From NCBI GenBank assembly GCA_003952965.2, contig CM025851.1, forward strand, positions 8,411,647 to 8,475,646: DNA of 64,000 nt. The letters are read 5' to 3'. Source of the DNA: Morella rubra. Its lineage: Eukaryota; Streptophyta; Magnoliopsida; Fagales; Myricaceae. The notes below the pieces were generated by a model. That model did not search any database. It had not been told where the DNA came from and saw only the letters and a program-made list of their open reading frames with translations. Below, in pieces: positions 25,842 to 34,839 of this stretch (its first letter is position 1; every line of letters starts with the position of its first letter). Both the position numbers and the translations under genes were made by a program.

Positions 25842-26459
25842 ATGGCTTCCGGAAGCAATAGCAACACCATCATGCACTCACCAACCTATGCAGCCGACCC
25901 AACCTCACCCAACACCACCTTCGTCCAAGCCGACCCGTCGAACTTTCGGGCGGTGGTACAGAAACTAACAGGAGCCCCCGACGACCCAGCAGCACTAAAG
26001 CTCCCTCTCACCCCCAAATCCCACCATCCTCCGACACCAAAACCAACCACCACCATCACCGAAATGGGACCCAGAAAACCCAACTTCAAGCTCCACGAGC
26101 GCAGGCAGGCCACCAAGAAGCTCGAACTAAACATCGACCACGCCACCACCTTCAACAAGCACTGCATGGCCAAGGCCAACTTCAGCTTCGGCCCATCAGC
26201 CCCGCCATCAGCTTCTCCGGGGTTTCAAGTAAGGCCCATGATCTTCTCCCCGGTGTCGCCGTTGGAGTACTACGCGCGTGGTAGCCCGAGGACGCCGCGC
26301 GAGGTGGAGGAAGAGGAAGAGAGAGCCATTGCTGAGAAGGGATTCTATCTGCACCCGAGCCCACGCAGTACTCCAAGAGGGTCTGACCCTCCCGAGCTTT
26401 TGCCTTTGTTCCCTCTGCATTCTCCCAGAGATATCAATCGTAGTTCTCCTCCTTATTAG
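25842..26459 (+). CDS. VQ motif-containing protein (VQ4/VQ11/VQ31-like)
   Basis: An intronless gene for 205 residues. The VQ motif is FRAVVQKLTG at residues 35-44, matching the family core FxxxVQxhTG; it is preceded by FVQADPSN. VQ proteins are plant nuclear cofactors that bind WRKY transcription factors through this motif. The members with this layout are MAPK substrates that modulate defence genes. The protein is rich in Pro, Ser and Thr, with many SP/TP sites that a MAP kinase could use (HSPT, TSPN, SPVSPLEYY, SPRTPRE, SPRSTPRG, HSPRD). The KPNFKLHERRQ segment at about 77-90 and the C-terminal SPVSPLEYYARGSPRTP block are conserved in the VQ4/11/31 group. The start follows a CT-rich leader and a TATA box. 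I cannot assign the exact orthologue. Confidence 0.9.
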   Translation: MASGSNSNTIMHSPTYAADPTSPNTTFVQADPSNFRAVVQKLTGAPDDPAALKLPLTPKSHHPPTPKPTTTITEMGPRKPNFKLHERRQATKKLELNIDHATTFNKHCMAKANFSFGPSAPPSASPGFQVRPMIFSPVSPLEYYARGSPRTPREVEEEEERAIAEKGFYLHPSPRSTPRGSDPPELLPLFPLHSPRDINRSSPPY

Positions 26460-27286
26460 TCTTGTAACGAAATTAAGCACATATTTTTACTCATTTAATC
26501 TTCTAATTTTAATTGAGATTAACTTCGTGCGTTTACGACGTTCCTTATGGATTTGTATTCTATCTTTTTTTTTAAAAAAAATATTTTCCGTTATCTTTTG
26601 GCAAGTAGCTTAAAATTGAAATGCCCCAATTTTGTGATTTTTAGCATTTAATTGTAGAGTAAAATCTGGGGACCGTTGGATTTAATTACCGACAGAGATC
26701 TACAGGAAACGAGCGGCGCCTTTGTGACTTTGTCTGACAAAACAAACGGCTAAGATTCGTCCTTTGGTATTTAAGACGATGTTGCCAGGGCTATGATGAC
26801 ATTTAATGTGAAGTGATTGCTCCGAATCCAGCGGTCCGTTTCCTCTGTCGCTTGTTTATTAATTCAAAATTTAAAATCATTCGCCCAATCTCCACCGTTC
26901 TTTGGCAGTCCCATTGAACGATCAGGATGGACTTTGGAGGCGATGAATCATTATGGTAACAAGTTAAAAAAGAATCTGCGAGTGGATAAGCTGCGAGTCT
27001 TTTCAAATGGTGGGATTGTTGACTTTTGCTGTTAAAGAGTATAAATGCGTAGATCTTTCATCGCAAAAGATATTTTCCTAGTTGACCAAACAGCTTGAAA
27101 CCAACAAAGAGAAGACAACGAAACTCAATGCTCTTCCGGGTCTATCTTATTGTTTCTACTGTGGGATTGGAATCAGATTCATCCACAGCAACCGCAATCA
27201 TGATTTAAGTTACCTTTATATGAAAAAATAATTGGGTTTCATTTACATACGTGGAACCAATGTAATTCGAACGGTGTGGTCTTTCT
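26460..27286. other. Intergenic DNA, no gene seen
   Basis: Contains the 3' UTR of the VQ gene and AT-rich sequence. Open frames near 26,803-27,035 have no recognisable domain. Confidence 0.5.
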
Positions 27287-27494
27287 AAACTAAAATTTTG
27301 AGGAGTTCAAAATTCTCAAAATTTTGAATTATAGTAAAAAAAGTAAAGAAATAAATAAATTGAATGAATTTTTTTATGTTTATTGTAATTAAAAAATAAT
27401 AATTTGATTTGATGGAAAGTATGATTAGAATATTTTATAATTATTTTATTAGATTTAAAATTTGAGATGACTAAAATTTTAGGATACAAACACC
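27287..27494. mobile_element. AT-rich MITE, family A
   Basis: An AT-rich element of about 205 bp starting near ACTAAAATTTTGAGG and ending CTAAAATTTTAGGATAC. Related blocks of similar length and order (a GAATTTTTTTATATTTATT stretch, then AATAATTTGAT, then TTATTTTATT) lie at 39,437-39,616, 40,651-40,850 and 56,236-56,415. The family has inverted AAAATTTT-containing ends. No clean target duplication could be set. Confidence 0.55.
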
Positions 27495-28730
27495 AAATTA
27501 ATTTACCTTAAGAACAAATACCATGCAATTATATGTTTGTCTACATAAGAAATAAAATGACTATACGTACATAAATATATAGATAATAAGGGCTTGTTTG
27601 GAAAAGGGTTTAAGTTTTGGTTTTGGTTTTGGTTTTAAATTTTAAATTTTAAGATTAAAATATTATTTTGTTGTAAGGGTTTGTTTGGTTGATTAAGATT
27701 TAGAATGATTTTTATATTTTATGAATTAAATAATATTATTTTATAGTTATTATGATATTTAAAAAATAAAAAAAAATCAGAAAAAATATATAATTCAAAA
27801 AATAAGTAGAAAATGGTTTCATAAATATAAAAATAGATAAAATATCAAACTAATAAAAAATATTCTTACAAATAAAAAGACAAGATAAAAATCGTGCAAA
27901 ATTTTATAAAACAAATAAAATTTTAGAAAAATAATAAAAAGCTATAACTTCAAAAAAATTGATTAAAAATTTAAAAAATAAAAACTTAACAAAACAAATA
28001 TAATCATTATCAAAATTATTACAATCATTTAAAGCATCCAATGAGCTAACTTAAAAGCAACAAATAGTTGTACAATCACGGTTCTAATAAATAAAAATGT
28101 TTTTTTTTTTATGTTGTGTGTTTTTTTTTGTTTTTTTTTTTTTTTTTTTTTTTTTTTTTGTTTGAGTATGTTTTTTGCATATCTTAAAGTTGAAAGATTC
28201 AGCTGTAGCTTGTATGCATGTTCGTCCACCAACGAATGATCAGTGCTATCACTTCCAGTTGCACATCTCAATCAGTATTCACAATAGGTCCATGAGGTTC
28301 AAGGTATCTCCTAATTTGCTCTGTAATGTGCTATACGCGGGGGAGGAAGGGTGCTATACGTGGGGGAGCGGCTCCTAACCCCTTTCTCCATGCATGAAGT
28401 CCCTTAAAGCACTATGTGAAAGAGAAGCTATAGCAATGGCCAATGGGGGATAGATTTGCACTGCAGCAAAGAGGATATTTGCAATTGTGTTTGTTTGTGG
28501 AAGGCCACTAAGGAAAAACTCATGGGCATTCGGCAAAGATGAGCAGAAGACACATAAGATCTTGCTTTCTTTACACAACAGGCATTGATGTAAACAAAAT
28601 TTTGATAATAATTATATTTGCTAATTATTGTTAAGTTTTTATTTTTAAAATTTTAATCAATTTTTTTGAATTTATAGTTTTTTTTTTATTTTTGTAAAAT
28701 TTTATTTGTTTTATAAAAATTTTGTGATAT
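27495..28730. other. Intergenic AT-rich DNA with T-rich tract
   Basis: Contains a (TTTTGG)n patch near 27,615-27,640, a second stretch that resembles the MITE-type sequence, and a T-rich tract at about 28,100-28,159. On the minus strand, 28,375-28,578 has a 67-codon frame with a coding-like look (SSLPNAHEFFLSGLPQ) that I cannot assign. It may be another gene fragment. Confidence 0.45.
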
Positions 28731-29226
28731 CCAACTCGGAGAAATACTAAGTTGCTTTCACAATATCTCCTTTGGGAAGCTCTGTTCTCTGTCAAGACAG
28801 ATGTGGGAGCACACCATATGGATTCTATGCTTACACAATTTTGTCAAGGCAAGAATATGTTGGATCATAGATGATGTATCTAACTTGTGGTGTGCCCGTT
28901 GAATTAGATTTGTCATCAACAAGCTAACGGGCAAACTCCTGTAAGAGCTGAGACAACTATCTTCAATTCTTGCACTAAACTCGTCTCACAATCAGTTGAT
29001 AGGTTCTATTCCAGAAATATTGTCAAACATGAATGGTTTAGAAAGCTTGGACCTTTCCAACAATAATTTGAGTGGAGAAGTCCCTTCAGCGTTGGTAGAT
29101 ATGACGTTTTTAGAAGTATTCAATGTGGTTAATAACAACTTATTCCAGACATGAGATTACAGTTTGCAACATTTACAAAAGTAGCTACGAAGTAAATCCA
29201 TTTCTTTGTGGAAAATCACTGCAAAA
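28731..29226 (+). pseudogene. RLP 3' fragment, forward copy
   Basis: A decayed piece of an LRR receptor-like protein gene on the plus strand. It matches the region before the transmembrane segment: the stretch around SCFHNISFGKL, then a large internal gap, then the last LRRs (LALNLSHNQLIGSIP, LDLSNNNLSGEVPSAL) and the start of the capping region. It is closer to the decayed RLP at 38,069-38,350 than to the nearly intact gene in its first part (both share AGATGTGGGAGCACACCATAT). It has frameshifts and stops and no 5' end. From 28,904 to 29,160 it forms one arm of an inverted repeat. Confidence 0.85.
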
Positions 29227-29498
29227 GGTGTAATCTCATGTCTAGAAGTCTTACTGATAAGTTGTTGTTAGCCACACTAAATACTTCTAAAAAGTCAGAT
29301 CTGCCAGCGCTGAAGGGATTTCTCCACTCAAATTATTGTTGAAAGGTCCAAGCTTTCCAACATTCATGTTTGACAATGTTTTTGGAATTGAACCTATCAA
29401 CTGATTATGAGACAAGTTTAGTGCAAGAATTGAAGATAGTTGTCCCAACTCTTACAGGAGTTTGCCCATTAGCTTGTTGCATGACAAATCTAATCCAG
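28904..29498. repeat. Head-to-head RLP inverted repeat (hairpin-forming)
   Basis: Arm 1 is 28,904-29,160 and arm 2, inverted, is 29,231-29,498, with a spacer of about 70 bases. Both arms carry the last LRRs of an RLP gene in opposite orientation. Arm 2 is closer to the nearly intact gene at 48,655-48,936 (for example CAAAAACATTGTCAAAC in both), while arm 1 carries more changes. The repeat thus joins pieces of two paralogues rather than a simple self-copy. A through transcript would fold into a hairpin of about 260 bp. Confidence 0.85.
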
Positions 29499-29814
29499 AC
29501 ATATGTAACAAACCTCTTTAAGTATTGTGTTTGTTTCTTGAGAAAATAGAAAAGAACTCTAAGAAATGGCTTGTTCGAGTAAGCCACACTCCAAAATACT
29601 AAAACTAAGCTTCTACTAGATTTTTCTTCTCCGATGTTCTGTTACAAAACTACTGAAGGTTTATATAGCCTATTCTAACAGCCCACTAGCTAACTCCAAA
29701 CAACTAAGTTGCCAGCCCAGCTAAATACTAACTCAGCCCACTTGTGATTGATTCCAAGTCATTTCCTTCTTCTAGTCTTATCTGTTACAACATATAATTA
29801 AGGATGTTATTCCT
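29231..29814 (-). pseudogene. RLP 3' fragment, inverted copy, split by a solo LTR
   Basis: Minus-strand RLP fragment that covers the last LRRs and, beyond the inserted solo LTR (29,504-29,789), a further short piece matching 38,270-38,300 (complement of AATAACATCCTTAATTATATG). It has no 5' or 3' gene end. It is the antisense arm of the hairpin described separately. Its similarity to the gene at 48.65-48.94 kb is high. Confidence 0.8.
29504..29789. mobile_element. Solo LTR of a retrotransposon
   Basis: A 286-bp insertion that starts TGTAACAAAC and ends TCTGTTACA, so it has the TG...CA ends of an LTR and a terminal inverted repeat TGTAACA/TGTTACA. It is flanked by a perfect 5-bp duplication, ACATA, at 29,499-29,503 and 29,790-29,794. 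The uninterrupted sequence exists in the paralogue near 38,290, which proves the insertion. No internal region remains, so it is a solo LTR left by recombination. Size suggests a Copia-type element, but the family cannot be proven. The intact target duplication suggests modest age. Confidence 0.88.
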
Positions 29815-29823
29815 TAATTATAT
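29790..29823. repeat. Short near-perfect palindrome
   Basis: ACATATAATTAAGGA, a 4-base centre, then TCCTTAATTATATGT. The arms are 15-base perfect inverted repeats. The left half is RLP-derived. The right half is probably a second inverted scrap of the same sequence, marking another inversion joint. Confidence 0.75.
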
Positions 29824-29871
29824 GTCCCCAATCGTGAGGCCAGGGAAGACAGGGGGGGGGGGGGTTCTTAC

Positions 29872-30003
29872 CCGTGGGCAACCCCTCACAATGCATATGA
29901 CAACACCACCAATAGAATTCCCTTTCACACGGACAGCATCTATAGCCTCAATCATCTTCTCAGCATATTCTGGATCTGGGCACCTAACAATGTTACTCTC
30001 AAT
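29872..30003 (-). pseudogene. Isolated chorismate synthase exon
   Basis: A single intact exon of 132 bases (44 codons) of chorismate synthase, the last enzyme of the shikimate pathway. It begins [17 protein letters not shown] and goes on through AIDAVRVKG and [13 protein letters not shown], which I recognise from the plant enzyme. On the minus strand it is preceded by CATTACCAG and followed by GTAAGAA, so both splice sites survive and parts of the flanking introns were copied too. No other exon lies nearby. This is a DNA-level gene fragment, not a working gene. A poly-G run (C on the coding strand) follows the donor at about 29,852-29,864. Confidence 0.85.
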
Positions 30004-30391
30004 CTGGTAATGTTTAACACAGGAATAGTTAGGCAAAGGGCTTCTCAGAATTAATCAGCAAAACAAGAAAAATTGGGAAAAGGAGAGGGAGAAAAATGTG
30101 ACAGAGAAAGAGGACACAAGCACAATCAGTAACGGCTTAGAAAAAAAAAAAAGCACAATCAGTAACGAGTAACAGAAAAACTTTCAAACTAATCATTTAC
30201 TGGTAGAAGTCTTGTACAACAATACACTGCATTGCAAGGATATCGGTATTTTGCTGGAACTACCAAACTATTGTATAAAAAAGCTTGCGAAAATTTCTAA
30301 AAGAGTAATTACCTCATGCCAGAAATGAAAAAACAAACTTTGATACAAATAATCAAAATGAAGTAGCATAAGAGAGAATGAACAAGTGCGA
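30004..30391. other. Intergenic DNA between captured fragments
   Basis: May include intron sequence carried along with the chorismate synthase exon. No other gene piece recognised. Confidence 0.4.
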
Positions 30392-31178
30392 ATTCAAACA
30401 GACATGAAACAAAAACAATCTTTTCAAAAGAGGTAGATAAGAATCATCGCCTTTCATCACTATCCATCATACACCCAAAACCACTGATTCTGATCAAACC
30501 GAAGCAGTCGTTCCAAAAACGTGATAAAAAGACACTCTTGTGATTCTGTGAAAGAGCTAGATGTAAAGGTGGGCCTCAAGTTGGGCTCTGGCTGAGAAAA
30601 GATCTAAAGTGGATTTCCACCCACTTTCCTAAAGAGTGAGCCTACCGTTAGAATTTTCTAGGCCGTGCCTTTACCTTCCCCATTAGATCATGGATTTATG
30701 TTTTTTTGAGGATCAGCATTAGATCATGGATCGAACACAAAGGGCGGGAGACATGTAAAAATTTAAAATATGACAACTTGCAGAAATTTAATTGAGCTCC
30801 TAGAATATGCTTACGGTAAGTCAAACCTTTTGAAATTTTCGGAGGTTAGAACATGAATGGCTCACAATGATCTCAAAATTTTTAATTCAGAGAAAAAACT
30901 GTACTTATTGCGACAAGAAACTGGATGAAGTTTGTATGTGTGAGATCGTGATGCTAGGTTGGGCTTTATTGAATTACTTCCAGGACTTGAAATGGTTTGT
31001 ATGAAAGCCACTTCACTAGAAAGAGCAAGATTTATGTTAAAAGCCACTTTATTCACTTGGCTGCCTTCCGATGCAACCATGGAGTGAGATTTTGGGAACC
31101 CGATGGGTGTGTGACTTTCTTTATGGAATAAATTATCAGAGTATAGTTTTTCTAATAAATTTGAGAAAAGAAAAGTAG

Positions 31179-31632
31179 ACACCCTATCTTACTAGTGAAG
31201 GTTCCAGTGACAATAATGAACAAATATCTGGGCTTCATTCCCCCTCTGTAGAACCCAGGGTTCACAACAGCTTCGGAGCATCAATAATATCAGAGCTTAG
31301 TTACCAAAATTCTGAAGCATTTACAGATATGGGCTCTTTTACCAATGCCAGTGTAGATGAGGAGAGGAATCATCAGGAGTTTGGAGATGACGTTGAAACT
31401 ATTAAGAGCCGCAATTCCTTCTCCTCTACGAAATCTGAGCAGGTAATCTTTTGGTGGATGTCAAACTCTTGCATATTCTTTGGTCAAAAGTTTTCTTCAT
31501 GTGAGCATAATGTGAAGTACCTTTGGCCAGTTAGATGTGCAGGCTGAAGTAGAACAACTGCGACTAGAAATTCAAGGTACTGTTGCCATGTACAAACGGG
31601 CATGCGAAGAGCTAGTTCATGCTCAAAATAAA
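31179..31632 (+). pseudogene. U-box/RLCK protein kinase fragment (two exons)
   Basis: Exon a (31,179-31,442) encodes SEGSSDNNEQISG... through NSFSSTKSEQ and ends in a GT donor. Exon b (31,543-31,632) encodes AEVEQLRLEIQGT then VAMYKRACEELVHAQNK and ends at GTAAGA. The second exon is the start of the coiled coil that, in plant U-box protein kinases of the PUB35/PUB52 type, lies between the USP-like and kinase domains; this assignment is from memory of the family. Frames and splice sites are intact, and the intron is kept, so it was copied as DNA. No kinase or U-box region follows. Confidence 0.7.
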
Positions 31633-31639
31633 GTAAGAG

Positions 31640-32255
31640 TTTGATCTCTTAGCAAAATAATAATTCAATGTTAGGAAAATGGTGAGATGTTACATTTTGT
31701 GTTGTTCCTAAGATCTGCTGGCAATGGTTGCAAAACCTAAATGAGTTGGCTTTACTTTTTATCCAGGTCTCTAACGTATTTGGAAACCAAACAAACTAAT
31801 CTAACTGAAATCAGTATTTTTGCATTAAGTTAGCTACTGGAGATGTACAAGGAATCTTGGAGAATAACTCCATTATTTTGGTACCGATGCTTGATGTATC
31901 GATGCAGTCTCTGTTTTGTTACTTGTCTGCATGTATAGATACTATAAATTATTTTAGGTGGGCGTCAGGATGCTCTGTAGAAATTAATGAGTGGCATTTT
32001 TGGTGGCATACACTTTGATAATGTTTGCTTTTCGAAAACAAATTCAAAAACCAAGAATTTGCGTGGATTTCAATGAAATAACTTCATCCCCCTTGCAATT
32101 CATATCTTGGAATAGAGATGTTAGGGATATCAATCTTAACTCCAGCCATTTTCATGGATTACATAACCTAGTCTTCAATAATTCTGTGATCTTCATGATT
32201 GTACCCTTATCCCAGTGATATTTGGTGTATTTGACCTCGGTCTTGACTCTATGTA
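31640..32255. other. Non-coding DNA inside the inverted repeat
   Basis: Could be intron of the captured kinase gene. No further exon recognised. Confidence 0.4.
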
Positions 32256-32261
32256 ACCTTG

Positions 32262-32562
32262 TGTTGGGTGATTTGGGCCTTCTCAATCTCAAAAGCTAGC
32301 TCAAGAGGTGAGGTTTTCCCTCACACTTATAAATTAACCACTAGTCCTTTCCATATCGGGTCCTGGGTTGGGAACAGACAACCCGTTTCTCCTATGTATT
32401 GTTGGGTCCAAGACTTGTTGGTAAACTTGGGCTCCGATACTAGTGTTGGGTGATCTTGGGCCTTCTCAACTCCAAAAACTAGCTCAAAAAGTGAGGTTTT
32501 TCCTCATACTTATAAACTAACCATTAGCACCTTCCACAACCGATGTAGGACTAACCCCAACA
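32262..32562. mobile_element. TRIM (small LTR-type element) with 5-bp TSD
   Basis: A 301-bp element whose two ends are direct repeats. The second runs 32,444-32,562 and starts TGTTGGGTGAT and ends CCCCAACA. The first starts at 32,262 with TGTTGGGTGAT and is more diverged at its far end. The element is flanked by a perfect 5-bp duplication, CCTTG, at 32,257-32,261 and 32,563-32,567. Tiny size, direct terminal repeats, TG...CA ends and no coding region define a terminal-repeat retrotransposon in miniature. Divergence of its repeats suggests an old insertion. Confidence 0.8.
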
Positions 32563-32701
32563 CCTTGCACCTATATGATGTCTATTTAACGGCTATGTGC
32601 CATCAATGGTGATTGCTAGTCAATGTGACATCTCAAAACTTAGATTTATTTAACGCCATTTTTCTGCTCTGTATACTAGTTATTAGCTCACTCATCTTTT
32701 T

Positions 32702-32934
32702 GCTATGAGATTTCAAACTCCACGAGCATCATCACGCCGCCAAGGAGCAAACAATCCATTAAAAGCGGGAACAAAGTAAACCCCGCTGGTGGATTCAACC
32801 TGTGTTGCCAAGTGCTCAATCTCACTTGCACTAAGACTAATCCCAAGACTGTCTCTGAGCCACTGAACTGAAGCTCCAGCAATAGCAATTGATCCCTCCA
32901 GAGTCCAGAGCATAATTTGATGGAGTGAGTCAAG
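32702..32934 (-). pseudogene. Glycerol kinase fragment
   Basis: About 230 bases matching the inside of exon 3 of the intact glycerol kinase gene at 51,330-51,560, in the same orientation. On the minus strand it reads [11 protein letters not shown]-like, then [19 protein letters not shown] and [15 protein letters not shown], with an internal small insertion (CCAGAGT duplicated) and substitutions such as WRRDDARGV for WWRDDARGV. It lacks the catalytic parts and both ends. It is a dead duplicate, probably copied as DNA, within the inverted-repeat segment. Confidence 0.9.
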
Positions 32935-32939
32935 TGGTA

Positions 32940-33842
32940 AATAGCCCAACAGCGGCTTTACCACATTATGGTGGCCCTCTGTACATGGAAAGCACTTTAA
33001 CCTTGAATTGCACTTTATAGCACACTGTCTTGCTCCTTATGCCTCATGGGTCTTCAGTCCTCTTGGATTTACTAAGCTATAGCTCTATATCTTGCGCACG
33101 GTAATTTTTTAGGACCCACGATTTGAAAGGGAGTTGGGCATGTTGACGAAGAACGAATAGAGCATAATCAAGACTTTTCAACTAGGCCAAGTTCAGTGCC
33201 ACATTAATGTACCTCATCACGAAAATGAAATGTAACTCGCTTCGTTTTCTTTGGACTTGCTCTTTCATTAGGGTAGCTCTCACTTAGGTTTTCATTCTGA
33301 TTTTTCATATCATTTATTCTGATCAAAGAGTGCATATTTTTTAAAGCAAAAAAGGGTAAGTATAAGTTAGTGGTGTACGTCGCTTCTCAGTTTAGCAAAG
33401 TCGACTGGACTTTTGGTCACATTGTACAGGTCACTTGTTCTTGATATTCTTTCGTAGAAATTTTGGAACTTGGACAGCAAGGTCCGATAAGAAAATAATT
33501 AATGAAAACATTACCCTAATACTTGGTTTGTTTCATAAAGAGTCATTATTATTTTGTTTTGTCGTAAATGCTGATTAATAATCACAACTAAACATTTTGT
33601 GATATACAAATTACATGCGATTGAAATTTACTTAATTTGGTGTCTTGGCATTTGTAAATTGTAACTTATATTGTATATGATGATGCAATTCACCGCAAAG
33701 GTGGAGCTTAATTTCTCCATATACAAGAAATGCCTTCATCAAATAATTTGGTGGTCTATTACCAATTATATTAATGGCTATTGGTTGCTACAAGAAACAT
33801 CATGCTAGTGCTAAGAAGGTACGAAATACACGTCACTTCACT
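32940..33842. other. Non-coding DNA, no gene seen
   Basis: Right part of the segment between the inverted arms. No recognised gene piece. Confidence 0.45.
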
Positions 33843-34233
33843 GCTACATGTCTCCCGCCCTTTGTGTTCGATCCATGATCTAATGCTGATCCCCCCAAAA
33901 AAATAAATCCATGATCTAATGGGGAAGGTAAAGGCACGGCCTAGAAAATTCTAACGGTAGGCTCATTCTTTAGGAAAGTGGGTGGAAATCCACTTTAGAT
34001 CTTTTCTCAATACCTTTCCGTCCTGTAATGGTCAGCCAGAGCCCAACTTCAGGCCCACCTTTTTACATCTAGCTCTTTCACAAGAGTGTCTTTTTATCAC
34101 GTTTTTGGAACGACAGCTTCGGTTTGATGAGAAATCTGTCGTTTTGGGTGTATGATGGATATTGATAAAAGGAGATGATTCTTATCTAACCCTTTTGAAA
34201 AGATTGTTTTAGTGTCATGTCCGTTTGGATCAA

Positions 34234-34839
34234 GGCAAAGATAAAGGCCCAAAGAAAAATACTTAAAAGATTATTACCAGGGACTCCGCAGGGAGATGAT
34301 GGTCTAGGCTGTAAAGAGATTAAAGAAATAAAAAAGAAAATTATTCTTATCTTGCTGCTTTAGATTGTTTTGGTGTCACCTTGTCAGTAAATAAAGGTAA
34401 AAAAAAATCACAAAGCAAGATAATATGATATTTTTCAAAGCACCAACTATCTCTAAAATTTAAAATATTATGTTAAGACATTTTGAAGGAGAGGTAAATT
34501 AGAATTAGGATTGGAACTCGGAATTACTATTTTAATGTGTATTAAATCAATAAATATCTCAAGAGTTTAAGCTAAAACAAAAGGTAGCTTTTAAAAAAAG
34601 AAAAAAAAATAATTTTTAGTCTTTACGTTTTACACCGTTTTTATAAATAAGTCTTTCAATTTTCGAACTAAAAATTGTAGCCCTTAGGTTTTACACTGCT
34701 TCTTAGAAGATCCTTTGGGGGGGGGGGGGGGGGGTTCACACGGTTAATGAATGTGTGACATGACATTATAGGTAGTCAACGTGGATTAATGGACATGCAC
34801 GAAGGTAGTTGGAGGCGCATATTAATTACCTTGCAACAA
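34234..34839. other. Intergenic DNA with a poly-G run
   Basis: No gene recognised. A run of about 16 G lies at 34,717-34,732. Confidence 0.5.

Larger units (their letters stand above)
30392..34233. repeat. Long inverted repeat (about 370-bp arms) enclosing gene fragments
   Basis: Left arm is about 30,392-30,757 and right arm, inverted, about 33,843-34,233. The arms share long stretches, for example GATCGAACACAAAGGGCGGG, TTCTAGGCCGTGCC and CGTGATAAAAAGACACTC, and differ by small indels. The 3.1 kb between them holds a U-box kinase fragment, a TRIM and a glycerol kinase fragment. This could be a Pack-MULE-like element that has captured gene pieces, or two copies of an unknown repeat in opposite orientation. 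I found no convincing 9-bp target duplication at the outer ends. Confidence 0.75.

Noticed and set aside
28375-28578. A 67-codon minus-strand frame that looks coding
   Set aside because: No family recognised and no splice context; too short to call a gene. Mentioned only as a possible fragment.
30392-34233. Firm call of a Mutator element for the long inverted repeat
   Set aside because: No target duplication at the outer ends and no match to the Mutator-type ends found elsewhere in the window.
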